Positions 22,922 through 32,384 of a stretch of DNA of 64,000 nt are shown one piece after another. The position numbers and the translations under genes were made by a program. This stretch comes from Folioceros fuciformis (lineage: Eukaryota > Anthocerotophyta > Anthocerotopsida > Anthocerotales), in NCBI GenBank assembly GCA_049999805.1, contig JBNGIO010005933.1:1-64000 (forward strand). Direction: 5' to 3'. The notes under the pieces were generated by a model. It was not told the DNA's origin and made no database searches. It worked only from the letters and a program-made list of their open reading frames with translations. Every line of letters starts with the position of its first letter. Position 1 is the first letter of the stretch.

Positions 22922-24040
22922 TAACTTCTTCAACATAAAGCTTCTCCGCCTTGTCTGCTTCACCTAAGCAAACATACTTTCTACCATATTCTTCAGTCTC
23001 ACCATGGGCATTTACGTAAAACAGAAAGCAATCGTGCTTATTGAAGTCAGGATGCCCGACAACGTGCTCCAACGTTGATTTCGCTTCCTTAAGATCGTCC
23101 ACCACACAGACCATCTCAAACTTCAAGGGCAGACCACGGAGAAGAACGTCGAGTCGCCCTCTGTCTAGCTGTCCTCCATCTCTGCCTTTTTCTATACTGA
23201 CTATCATTGCAAGACCTCGCCCGTGACCTGCTTTCACCCTTTCGTTTGGATATGACGGTTCCTTCCTTGACTTCAGTAGAGGCGGTCCCTGTGACTGACA
23301 TTGGATACGATGGTTCCTTCCCTGAGGTTCTCCACACACTCAGTCCTGATGATCCCTTCTACTAGTTCGACTCCAGGACTCCCTTCAGGAGAAGCACAAA
23401 ATGCTCTCAGTTCCGCAACCAAACTCTGCTGGAGAAATTCGATCGTTTTGTCTTTGCTCTTGAGTGACCTCATCAAAATGTCAAGACGATCACCAATGTC
23501 CCCGGTCTCCTCCCCAATATCCCCACTGCTCTCCAAAAATACGTCCATAACATACTAGTTAAATTTGATCAAGTTGCGTGCAATGCTATACTGATGACAC
23601 TGTATACCCTAGGGTCCATTAAACAAGATCTGTCGTAAAATGACCTGCAACGCACAACCATTGGCCATGTCATGAAAGCCAAAGAGAGCATATATCACTA
23701 ACGAAATGTCACAGACCTCACAAGGCAACGTACCTGGAATCTTGGAAAGAAGCCTGGACGACAAACGTGTTCATTTATCTCGGCATTGTAGCCACCTCTC
23801 TAAGTAGTTGTACTTGTGCACTGTACCACCCTTCCAGTCTCTCGGCATTGTAGCTGCCTCCCTTTACCTTCTGTGTCATCCAAGGTGAAGGGAACGAAGA
23901 ATCGAGGGCTAGGGTTCGCATCATCTTCATAGTACAAGTTTAGTCTCTCCATCAATAATACGAAATGTTCACCACGAGTCTCGTCCGCTTCCGTGACCTG
24001 GTCCAAGGTTGCGATCTTGAGAAGCTTTTGAGGCAAACGT
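22922..24040 (-). pseudogene. ROCO family copy C: COR, linker and truncated caspase
   Basis: This is a minus-strand remnant. A COR end (LLMERLNLYYEDDANPSPRF, RRLQCRE-like) spans 24036-23740. Intron-like sequence comes next, then the linker (DVFLESSGDIGEETGDIGDRLDILMRSLKSKDKT, 23548-23330), then the first half of a caspase p20 (RGLAMIVS, RDGGQLDRGRLD, DCFLFYVNAHGET, 23240-22930). The catalytic-His context NAHG and the Arg of the RDGG block are retained. The copy ends at about 22922, before the catalytic cysteine, where PPR sequence begins. A frameshift separates linker and p20 near 23330. LRR and Roc parts are absent and the R4 flank abuts the COR piece directly. Confidence 0.85.
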
Positions 24041-24312
24041 TTTCTAAGCTGCTACTTCCACCTTTCCTTCCCTCCCCCACTTGTCACCTGAGGACAGAAC
24101 ATGACTGTTACAACACTGCACCTTGCAGGAGAGATGCCTTCCTTCACATGGAAGGTGGGTCTATGGACCGTAGGATCCCACCACCTGAGTTCTGCTCAGC
24201 TAGGCTCCCAGCCCATTCATCGTCATCCCTTCCTTTGGACCTTTTTCCTCTGAATGAGACTGCCCGTCTGGGTTGCTTCAAATCCCACATTATACGTACC
24301 TCGAAAACATAC
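24041..24312 (-). repeat. ROCO 5' flank, instance R4
   Basis: Same order as R3 and R5: 'tttctaagctgctacttccacc', 'ggacagaacatgactgtta', 'agatgccttccttcacatggaagg', 'gctcccagcccattcatcgtcatcc' and 'ttttcctctgaatgagactg'. It lies directly upstream of the copy C COR fragment, so an internal deletion has fused the 5' flank to COR-caspase sequence. Confidence 0.75.
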
Positions 24313-24648
24313 ATCATGCCTGCCCAAGGGAGAAAAGTCCCTCATAGTCGAGTCCCACGCAATACACAAACCGGAGCTCATTCAAAGGTGTATTTTCACC
24401 AACGCTCTTATAAAAGAGGGCCAGTTTATCCATTCCAAACTCAGGATGCGTAATGATTTGCATTCCAGAGACGACATCGAAAATTCCCTAAACCACTCGT
24501 CACCGTCATAGTTCCACAACATAAGATGAGAGAGGGTGAAGTTGTGGCGCCAGGCGTCCAGGCCGAACTTGACAACAAAACAGCCGATCCTAAGCTCCGT
24601 AATACAATCGTTGGTGCGCAACATTCCGGCCAGCGCGTCGGCCAGGCC
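24313..24648 (-). pseudogene. Isolated ROCO LRR fragment
   Basis: The minus strand reads GLADALAGMLRTNDCITELRI.CFVVKFGLDAWRHN.TLS..., collinear with LRR residues ~290-400 of copies A and B, and ends abruptly at 24313 against R4. The upper edge is the 10-N gap at 24649. It is a fragment only. Confidence 0.85.
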
Positions 24649-24658
24649 NNNNNNNNNN
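24649..24658. other. 10-N assembly gap
   Basis: Ten Ns inside ROCO LRR sequence. The sequence after the gap is unrelated to the LRR, so a join between two contigs cannot be verified here. Confidence 0.95.
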
Positions 24659-25359
24659 CTGACTGGCCAAGTTGTCTCAATTCTCCAGCCAGCCATCAGG
24701 GATGAGAATCTGCATCTCTGGGGACCGACTTACACATTACTTTTCAGCAAGCCGAAACGAGTGGCACAGCCCGGCTATTGAAACCTCTGCCTACCAACAC
24801 CGTTCACAATTCCCCTTGACATCCTGGAGGATCCCGGGAAGAACAACTTACTTGAAATCAACCTGTGCATTAGTCAACTGGAGATTCATCAACGAGAATT
24901 TACTGGAAATCTGCTTTTGGAGTTCATGCCAAATCCCACGGTAACTGCACAAACGGAAACAGAGCTCAACACAGCGCAAACCAGGTCGGTATACTATTTC
25001 TTGAATCTGCACCGACACAGAGATGTCAGGTATGTCACTACGGGCAGCTCCCAGTACGATGCAACACCGTACTGTATCCCACTGGTGGTCGGTCGGCCCG
25101 GAGCTTGGCCGGCCCACACGTTTCCTGCGCGATCGAGAACGTTCTTGGCTGCTGCTGACCGGGACGAGAATATTAAATACAGTACATGTACTGTATGTCG
25201 GTCAGTGTTTAGTGGAGAAAACCCGGGCTTTATTGAAAGAGGAAGAGAGAGAAAGATGTGGTCCAAACCAGGAGAAACTACGGCGACAGCACCAACCCCA
25301 AAACGTGCTACCACTGGTATGACTGTGACATGAAGGCACAAGCTCCCGACCCGACGCCA
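24659..25359. other. No gene recognised
   Basis: Overlapping short frames without motif. 'gtactgta'-like short repeats occur near 25180. Confidence 0.45.
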
Positions 25360-25803
25360 GTTCAGAGCGAGACATCCTGTCCCAGCTTTGCTTTTGGCTC
25401 GTCGCGGAGGGAAGATGAGGCATACATCCTCACGCCGGTGTACAGAGCAATGTAAACACCAGAAGTTCAGACCTCAAACTTGGACTTGCTTCTTGAAACC
25501 AACACCTCCCAGCTGTGCACGAACACAGCACCATCTTCCCTCCTTACACATCGCCTCCACGACCCATCATCTGTTCATCCACACCAGGACAGGACCCTGT
25601 GAGAGGACGTTTTTGCCAAACCAGGCAGAGAACGGGAGGAGACGTGAGAAGGTCGGACCACAGGCAGTTCGACACACCAATAAACAGGCAGTACAGTATG
25701 TATCTAGAGAGACTTGATACCTGACAGTTGATGGAAGGCATTACAGGCCCTGACCACACGCTCCTCACGCTAGCCAACCAGGCATTCGCAGAGAATGGGG
25801 TGG
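25360..25803. repeat. 3' flank of ROCO copy B, shared with 4850-5400
   Basis: It carries the same ordered landmarks as 4850-5400 ('gacatcctgtcccagctttg', 'gacccatcatctgttcat', 'gatggaaggcattacaggccc', 'cacacgctcctcacgctagcca'). It ends at the stop codon of copy B (25806-25804). Confidence 0.65.
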
Positions 25804-28800
25804 TTAAGACCAGTATAGCTTTCCAGTAAGTGTGGTGAGGACCTGGGGACACTGCACGTTCTGCATTTCGGTGACCTCGCGAGTCACTCTTGTTAGAATG
25901 CTCACCACATCTTCGGTACGAGAGTGGTCAATGATGGCTCTCATGAAAGCTACGATGAAGTTTGTGCCTTCCTTAACATTTCTGAAGGATAAATCTCCAG
26001 GACTGGTAGAGAAGACGATGAGAAAATCTTTCGCCTGGTACAAGGGTCGAATTCTCTTGCTGAGACCCTGGCTTCCCTCAACGTCTGACCCCTCGGCTTT
26101 GCTGGTAGTGGTAAGGTCGGCGGGGCCCGGCCCCTGTGCTTTCATGCTTCTCACCAGACTGCGAGTGCCTCGACAAGCATTTATGACAACCACCTTAGGC
26201 TTGTGTGCCAAATTCTGGCATTCAGCGATGGGATTCAAAATATCTTCTTCAACATAAAGCTTCTCCGCCTTGTCTGCTTCACCTGAGCAAACATACTGTC
26301 TTCCGTCTTCATCAGTCCCACCATGGGCGTTCACGCAAAACAGAAAGCAGTCGTCTTCTGCTAGGCGAGGGACCCTGAGAAGGGCTTTCAACCTTGATTT
26401 CCCTTCCTTAGGATCGTTCACCACGATATCTGTATCAAAATTCAACATCTCGAAGAGTGCTTCAAGTCGCCCTCTGTCTACCTGTCCTCCATCCCTGTCG
26501 TCTTCCATGCTGACTATCATTGCAAGCCCTCTCCGGTGACCTGCTTTCGCCCTTTCGTTTGGATATGAAGGTTCCTTCCCTAACTTCAGTATAGGCGGTA
26601 CCTGTGGCTGACTTGTTCCAGCTGAAGGCCCACTCGTTGCGTCGAGGGATGGACGGGGCCCACACTGCCGCAAAGCAGACTGCACCTCTTCGCTACTTAA
26701 CAGATCCCTGGCTTTCTCGTATACAAGGGATAGACCAGCTTCAGGCATTTCTGGCCAGCACCATTGATAATCGGAGCAATCCGAGCCGGAGGAAGTCTGT
26801 CCTGCATGGCTTTTGTGATGATCCAGAAAGCACTTCATCAAATGCTGGGTGAGAACCGATTGACTGTGTCGATGAATACAGAGTGTGAGCTTCTCCACAC
26901 ACTCAGTCCTGATGATCCCTTCTACTAGTTCAACTCCAGGACTACCTTCAGGAGAGGCACAAAATGCTCTCAGTTCCGCAACAATCCTCTGCTGGAGAAA
27001 CTGGATCGTTTCGTCTTTGCTCTTGAGTGACCTCATCAAAATGTCAACACGATCCCCAATGTCCCCGGTCTCGTCCCAAATATCCCCACTGCTCTCCAAA
27101 AACACGTCCATACCATTGTAGTTGAATCTGATCAAGTTACGCGCAAAGCTATACTGATGAGACTGCATACCGCAGAGCCCATTGAACAAGATCTGTCGTA
27201 ACTTGACCTGCAATCCACAAGCATTGGCCATGTCATGAAACTCAACAGAGGTTAAATGACTAACAAAAGAGACAGCTCAGAAGGCAACGTACCTGGAATC
27301 TTAGAAAGCAGCCTGGACCGAGAAACGTTTTTCTTCCATCTCGGCATTGTAGCCGCCTGCCTACGTAACTGTACTTGGACGCCGCACCACCCTTCCAATC
27401 CAACTGTCGTTTCCCTTGAAGAGCTTTACCTTCAGCGTCATCCAAGGTGAAGGGAACGAACAATCCTGGCCTTCGATTGGCATGATCTTCGTAGCACAAG
27501 TTTAGTCTCTTCATCAATAATACCAGATATTCAACACGAATCCCCTGCACTTGCGTGTGGTCGAGGATGTCGTTCAAGGTTCCATGCAGCAAAGTTGTAG
27601 CAACAAATCCATCCTTGAATATTCCCAAGGAATCCTCTCCGGCTAGGCGCTCAATGAGGCGGCCCAGAAATGAATGACTGATCCATTGTGGATTCACCAC
27701 CACAGCATCTACATCTTGGAACCAGATGACTCTGCCTGCATCGTGGAGATAGGCAAGAATTGCTTGAAGGCGTTGCTCATCATCTTGTCGAAACAACTCT
27801 TTGCATCGCTCCTTGGTGACAATAGGCTCAGCTGGATTTCGAGATACCCACCGTGTCAAAACAGCACTGAGTCGGTTGCATGGCTTCGGAACCCAAAACA
27901 GATGAAGTGCAAATAGCTGTTGAAACGATTGGAATAGTTCCTCCAGCAAGGGGTGCACGGTGTGCGTAGATCGAGCATCCATGAAGAATAGATGGGTTGT
28001 CGTAACATGAAGTACCTCCTGAAAAGCCTTGGCCAACTCGTTCACGACTGGTTGCAGCAGTTCAACTAGTATATCAGCCTCCCGAGCCTGCATCTGATCC
28101 TTGTGAGTGACAACCACAAATACCCGAGGCAAACATGAACCCACGTTGCGACAATTAGAGTGGATGAATCTAAGCCAGAACTTGAAGCTGTTTGTGAACT
28201 TGTCCAACAGCATTTAAGTAGACGGGAGGGGTCCACTAGGCTTGCCGGTAGACGGGAGGGGTCCACTAGGCTTGCCGTCATCAAATGGGTTGAATGTGAA
28301 CAAGAAGACACATGTCTGGTTGGAGCTGGGAAACAAGTAGTCTTGCAGAAATCGGTAGCGAGCTTGTCCAGCCAGATCCCAAATGGTAATTTCCATATCG
28401 TCGTTGTTGAGCAGCACCTCGATTTCTATGCCTTTCGTTCGGGGAACAGTACCCACCTGGCTGGGTGATGCCGCTCCTGTGCATGGATGCCACCCCAAAG
28501 GTTTCCAAGGTGGAAACAATTCCAGGTTATATCGTGATTTCAATCGTGGTGGCGATGCGCGCCATGCGGTGATCATGGTGTTTCGGAGTGTGGTCTTCCC
28601 TGCGTACGGTGCACCGCACAGGAAAAGGCGGCCGACCTTGGGCCGCACAGCCCCTTGCCCCTCCAAAAGCAAAGGCCAGTAGACCCTGTGACTAACATTG
28701 CGTGCCAACGTCTCGTTGATGATGGCCTGCTTTCCCTCTCTCCCCCAGTTTGTGTCCTCTACGTCGATTTTCTGTAAAGTGGTGTTGACTTGGAGGGACT

Positions 28801-29986
28801 GCATCAACTCTCTGAACAGATCATCGTCGAGTCCCTCGCAATCCCAAAACCAGAGCTCAATCAAAGACGTATTTTTCGCCAAAGACTGCACCAACGCTTT
28901 CATGAAAGAGGGCCCCGTTATCCTTTCCAAATCCAGGGTGCGTAATGATTTGCATTCCAGAAACGACATCGAAAATTCACTCCAAGACTCGTCACCGTCA
29001 AACAACACAAGTTCGGAGAGGGTGGAGTTGTGGCGCCAGGCGTCCAGGCCGAACTTGACAACAAAACAGCTGATCGAAAGCTCCGTGATACAATCGTTGG
29101 TGCGCAACATTCCGGCAAGCGTGTCGGCCAGGCCTGGCTCCTCTCTGTTCCCGATACCCAACGTCAGCTGGGTGACCCCAGATACGGGGGCATCAGCCTC
29201 AGCATCAGCACGGGTGAAAGCCAGTTTCAACACAGTGCTCATGGGCCCCAGGCTGCCCTGTACGGAACCCCTAACTGCATTACGACTACCCGGATATTCA
29301 TCATCCAAGGAAAGCTCCCGGAGCGAGGCACAGAGCGGAAGAGCGTTTGCAATACACTGGGCTCCCTCCTCATCCATGCCGATACTATGCATATGCAGGA
29401 CATTGAGACGGGGAGCGGTGGCCAGCATGCGAGCCAGGTGCGGTGCCCCTTCACCATCTCCCACGCTGTTACAGCCTAGGTCCAAATACTCCAGGACAGA
29501 ATCCTGGTTGAAGCCATCGACCAGGGCACCAAGTCCAGCGGCATCAAGCCCAATGTTCCGTGCCTCCAGCCGTCGCAAGCTGCGACTAGAAGCAATAAGC
29601 TGGCCCAGGGCCTTGCAACCCGCCAGCCTTCCAAAACCTGAGCACATGCTCAGATCAAGTTCTTCCACGGCAGGGTTGGATGCCACGCCCTCCAACAAAA
29701 CCGCGCATTCATCCTCCCGACCGATGCCGATTCTCCACCGTTCATATATCTCCAGGCGGCGGGGGCAGAGACTGCGGCACTGGCCAATAGCTGTCAATAC
29801 CCGCTTGCGCACTCGCCAGTGCCTGCCATCCGTGTTCGCTGAAGCTCCCTTTCTGAAGAAACCGCCGTACTCCTCTCCGTCCAAGAGGGGGAGTCGGGTA
29901 AAGAGGGCGTGCCTTTCCAGATCTGCCAACAGCTGTTGCAGCTCTTCCGGCAACTCGCGCCAGTCATCGTCCTCCTGCTCCGCCAT
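25804..29986 (-). CDS. ROCO-caspase copy B: LRR-Roc-COR-linker-caspase, one internal stop
   Basis: Exon 1 (29986-27293, 898 codons) starts at ATG MAEQEDDDW. It encodes LRRs (~60-400), Roc with P-loop GAPYAGKT, WDLAGQ and VTHKD, and COR (VVNPQWISHSFLG; LCYEDHAN). An 85-bp GT-AG intron (27292-27208) joins in phase to exon 2 (27207-25804, 467 residues): a ~230-residue linker with a charged helical block (RVDILMRSLKSKDETIQFL), then a caspase domain. The p20 part has RGLAMIVS, RDGGQVDRGRLEALF, DCFLFCVNAHGG (catalytic His) and VVVINACRGT (catalytic Cys). The p10 part has DFLIVFSTSPGDLSFRNV and VVSILTRVTREV, ending LTTLTGKLYWS. Family knowledge: Roc-COR is a GTP-regulated dimerisation module, and caspases cleave after Asp. 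An in-frame TAA at 28216-28214 splits Roc between switch and G4, beside a 30-bp tandem duplication. The copy is therefore either a very recent pseudogene, a split gene or an assembly error. Confidence 0.85.
25807..26550 (-). other. Caspase (peptidase C14-type) p20/p10 domain of copy B
   Basis: The order of conserved blocks matches metazoan caspases over the whole catalytic unit. It opens with RGLAMIVS and an Arg in DRDGGQVD, at the place of the S1-pocket Arg of the R-x-G-T-D-x-D motif. The His of NAHGG and the Cys of NACRG (QACRG-like, Gln replaced by Asn) follow, then a ~40-residue linker holding several Asp. The p10 strand is FSTSPGDLSFRN, whose Arg corresponds to the S1 Arg of the SWRN motif, and the terminal block is TLTGKLYW. 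Plant metacaspases instead have a DSCHSG-like cysteine motif and lack a p10 of this form. The Gln-to-Asn change and Phe for Trp are the visible departures. Confidence 0.85.
28217..28276. repeat. Perfect-looking 30-bp tandem duplication beside a stop codon
   Basis: Two units, 28217-28246 and 28247-28276, differ at only one base ('gtagacgggaggggtccact' core). On the minus strand they encode GKPSGPLPST twice. Copy A has a single diverged version (HKPVEPLPSD). The TAA stop of copy B follows directly. Confidence 0.95.
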
Positions 29987-30715
29987 GCTGTGCTCAGCTG
30001 CGCTTCCCAACGCAAGCAAATATGATGAATGGATTGTATGTATCATCCGTTTCGTAGCAAGGGCAGCAACCTCACAGCACACACTCGAGGATTGCGAAAC
30101 CAGACAAGGACAGGCTACGGGACAGCCAACTCACCAGCACACACGCGCGGAGGGTTGGGACACCAGACAAGGATAGGCCAGCAGCCAGCAACCTCCTAAC
30201 AACACACTCGAGGAGGATTGGCAGACCACACAAGGACAGGCTAGGGGACGGTGACATCAATCTCACAGGACACACACTTGAGGAAGATCCCGATAGGAAC
30301 ACCAGACACGGATGGGCTAGGGGACCACAACCTCACATCATACACACTTGAGGAACATCCCGATTGGAACACCAGACACGGATAGGCTAGGGACGACAAC
30401 CTCACACAATGTATGTATGGACACCACACCACACCAAAGGCTAAACTTTTATCAGCTGCTGCTTCCAACCCTCCTTCCAATTCTGTCGCCCCTACCCCTA
30501 CTTGTTACCACACCACATGCACCAAAGATGCCTTCCTTTACATGGAAGGCAGGTACAGTACAGCAGGTTTGTGGGCGCTAGGACCCACCTCAGCTCACCT
30601 CAGCTCAGCTCCAGTCGTCGTCACGACCGTTCCTTTGGACTCACATAGGGGGAACGCAGTTTGTCCGGACCGAACGCGCAAGGGCCAAATTTCGTGAATT
30701 CATTTTGAATGAATA
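29987..30715 (-). repeat. ROCO 5' flank, instance R5
   Basis: This is the upstream region of copy B. Imperfect ~60-bp tandem units run from about 30070 to 30410. Next come the 'ccaacccctccttccaattctg'-like block, the 'gatgccttcctttacatggaaggcagg' block, 'cctcagctcacctcagctcagct', and the common end 'aaatttcgtgaattcattttgaatga'. It is nearly collinear with R2. Confidence 0.85.
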
Positions 30716-31110
30716 ATTGTATATAATATAATATATATAGTTTTTATGTCGGTATTTGAGATTAGGAATTGGACAAAATATGTAATTAAAGTTCGTAGTC
30801 CTAAAATGTGTATCTAAGTTCAAAATGCAGTAAATGTGTTACGAGGTTGCGGTGTTGGCTGGTTTGACTCAAAAGCCGACAAGGGTAGAACAAAAAATAG
30901 GTCAGCAAAGCAAAGTGGCTATGTGAAGAATATGTTGAGACCCCGCGCTCCGAAACCCTTATACTGAGAGCTCGCGTCTTGTCTGCTGTGTTGCCGCTGG
31001 ACGCGAAGCTTCGCCCCGCCTCCTCGGTGCCCTGGGCAGTGTTGCCCAAGTCTTGTTCTCGGGCCGAGTCCGATCAGCGAGCCAAATCGGATTGCACCCG
31101 GGTGGTGAGA
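30716..31110. other. AT-rich spacer, then 5' region of the SR gene
   Basis: A (ta)-rich stretch at 30720-30740 ends the duplicated ROCO block. From about 30960 the sequence becomes GC-richer and is probably promoter and leader of the RSZ22-like gene. Confidence 0.5.
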
Positions 31111-31118
31111 TAGGGTTT
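31111..31118 (-). promoter_or_regulatory. Telo-box-like element near the RSZ22-like start
   Basis: The plus strand reads 'tagggttt' (AAACCCTA on the minus strand), 5 bases above the start codon and so probably in the leader. Telo-boxes are common in leaders and promoters of plant translation and ribosome genes. A single short match can be chance. Confidence 0.4.
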
Positions 31119-31123
31119 TCACC

Positions 31124-32384
31124 ATGTCTCGCGTTTATGTGGGGAATCTGGATCCGCGGGCAACGGAGCGGGAGTTGGAGGATGAATTTCGAGTATACGG
31201 CGTTTTGCGCAGGTGAACATGCGTGTAGGGGCGTGGATTTAGATGGAACTCGGCGTCCCCGGGCTGAGGTCTCTCTGCCGGCTTGTTGGCTGACCCTGCT
31301 CTTATCTCTTGGCGTCTTTGTGGATGCTGCAGCGTGTGGGTGGCTCGGAAGCCTCCGGGGTTTGCTTTTATTGAGTTCGAGGATCGGAGAGACGCGGATG
31401 ATGCTATTCGTGCCTTGAATGGTACGTGCGTGAGTTTTTAGCCGTTTCTGTGTGTGTGGTGTGTCCTCTCTTCTGCAGATTGGTGCGGCATGCTTTGTGC
31501 TAGGTCGAGGTTGCCTTCTTGGTGGTCTCTGTTGGTGTTGAGAGTAATTCAAGAGGAATGTTTCCCAAGCCGTTTAATGACTTTTTGTGACTAGGGTTGG
31601 AGGGGTGAGGCAGTGTTGATGTTGTACTCTGGTCTGTTGTTTTTGATGGTCTGTGGTGTCATGTGGTGATTATCAGCGGGGAAGAATGGGTGGCGTGTCG
31701 AACTGTCCCGGAGCTCTGGAGGGGGCGGAGGGCCTCGAGGGAGAGGGGGTGACGACATGAAGTGTTATGAGTGTGGTGAGCCAGGCCATTTTGCCAGAGA
31801 ATGCAGACTTCGTATTGGAGCTGGGGGCATGGGAACTGGAGGACGTGGGAGGAGCCGTAGTCCTCGTTATCGTCGAAGCCCAAGTTACGGTCGCAGGTGA
31901 GTTCCACAGCAACTTGCACAAGTTATTAGGGTTCTGCAACGGTGCTGAAGGGTTCGGTTTTTTTTTTTCTCTTTTCTCTCTTTTCTTGTCTTTTGCCGTT
32001 GCTGGACCTTTTTTCAGTAGAACTAAAGGGGTGGTTTTGCCATTTACGCTCGCTGTGTTTGGTTTATTCCAGTGGCAGTCGCAGCCCTCCTCGACGGAGC
32101 CGCTCACCTCGAAGAAGAAGTGCATCCCCTGCTCGTCGCCCTGCGGCCAGGACTCCCAGCCGGACTCCTCCTCCTCGTCGCGATCGTGATCGTCGAGCTT
32201 CACCTGTTGTAAACGGGTATACCACCGTGTTTTTTGGCAAGGATCATGTTAGGCTTTACTGGTTTGCACTGGAAGGGTAGTGGGTTGCACTTGTTATCTT
32301 CAGATCGTATTCACACCATGTTATTGTTTGTGTAGGAGTCCTGTTGCTCGGGATCGGCGCCGCAGTCGGAGTCGCACTCCCTAG
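31124..32384 (+). CDS. RSZ22-type SR splicing factor (RRM, zinc knuckle, RS tail)
   Basis: Five exons join in frame: 31124-31212, 31333-31421, 31677-31896, 32073-32216, 32336-32384, giving 196 residues. An N-terminal RRM has RNP2 VYVGNL (residues 4-9) and an RNP1-like [10 protein letters not shown] glycine-rich hinge leads to one CCHC zinc knuckle ([14 protein letters not shown], ~95-108), then an Arg/Ser tail ([24 protein letters not shown]) ending SRSRTP. This matches the plant RSZ22/SRSF7-like family in order and in length (about 200). Such proteins act in the nucleus in splice-site choice and mRNA export. All splice sites are GT-AG. The start context is ACCATGTC. Confidence 0.93.

Noticed and set aside
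25807-26550. Reading the protease as a plant metacaspase
   Set aside because: The cysteine lies in an ACRG context rather than a DSC-type motif, and a p10 with STSPGxxSxRN and a KLYW-type end is present, which metacaspases lack.
28214-28216. Removal of the TAA by a micro-intron
   Set aside because: Only about 40 bp separate candidate GT and AG sites in the duplication, too short for a plant intron.
25804-29986. ROCO-caspase as bacterial or animal contamination
   Set aside because: It has a spliceosomal intron, tandem paralogues interleaved with PPR and Copia sequence, and a gap-free link to plant genes.
28698-30176. Long plus-strand frame of 492 codons antisense to ROCO copy B
   Set aside because: It is the antisense shadow of the LRR exon. 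Shorter frames of the same reading recur antisense to the other copies, and it has no motif of its own.
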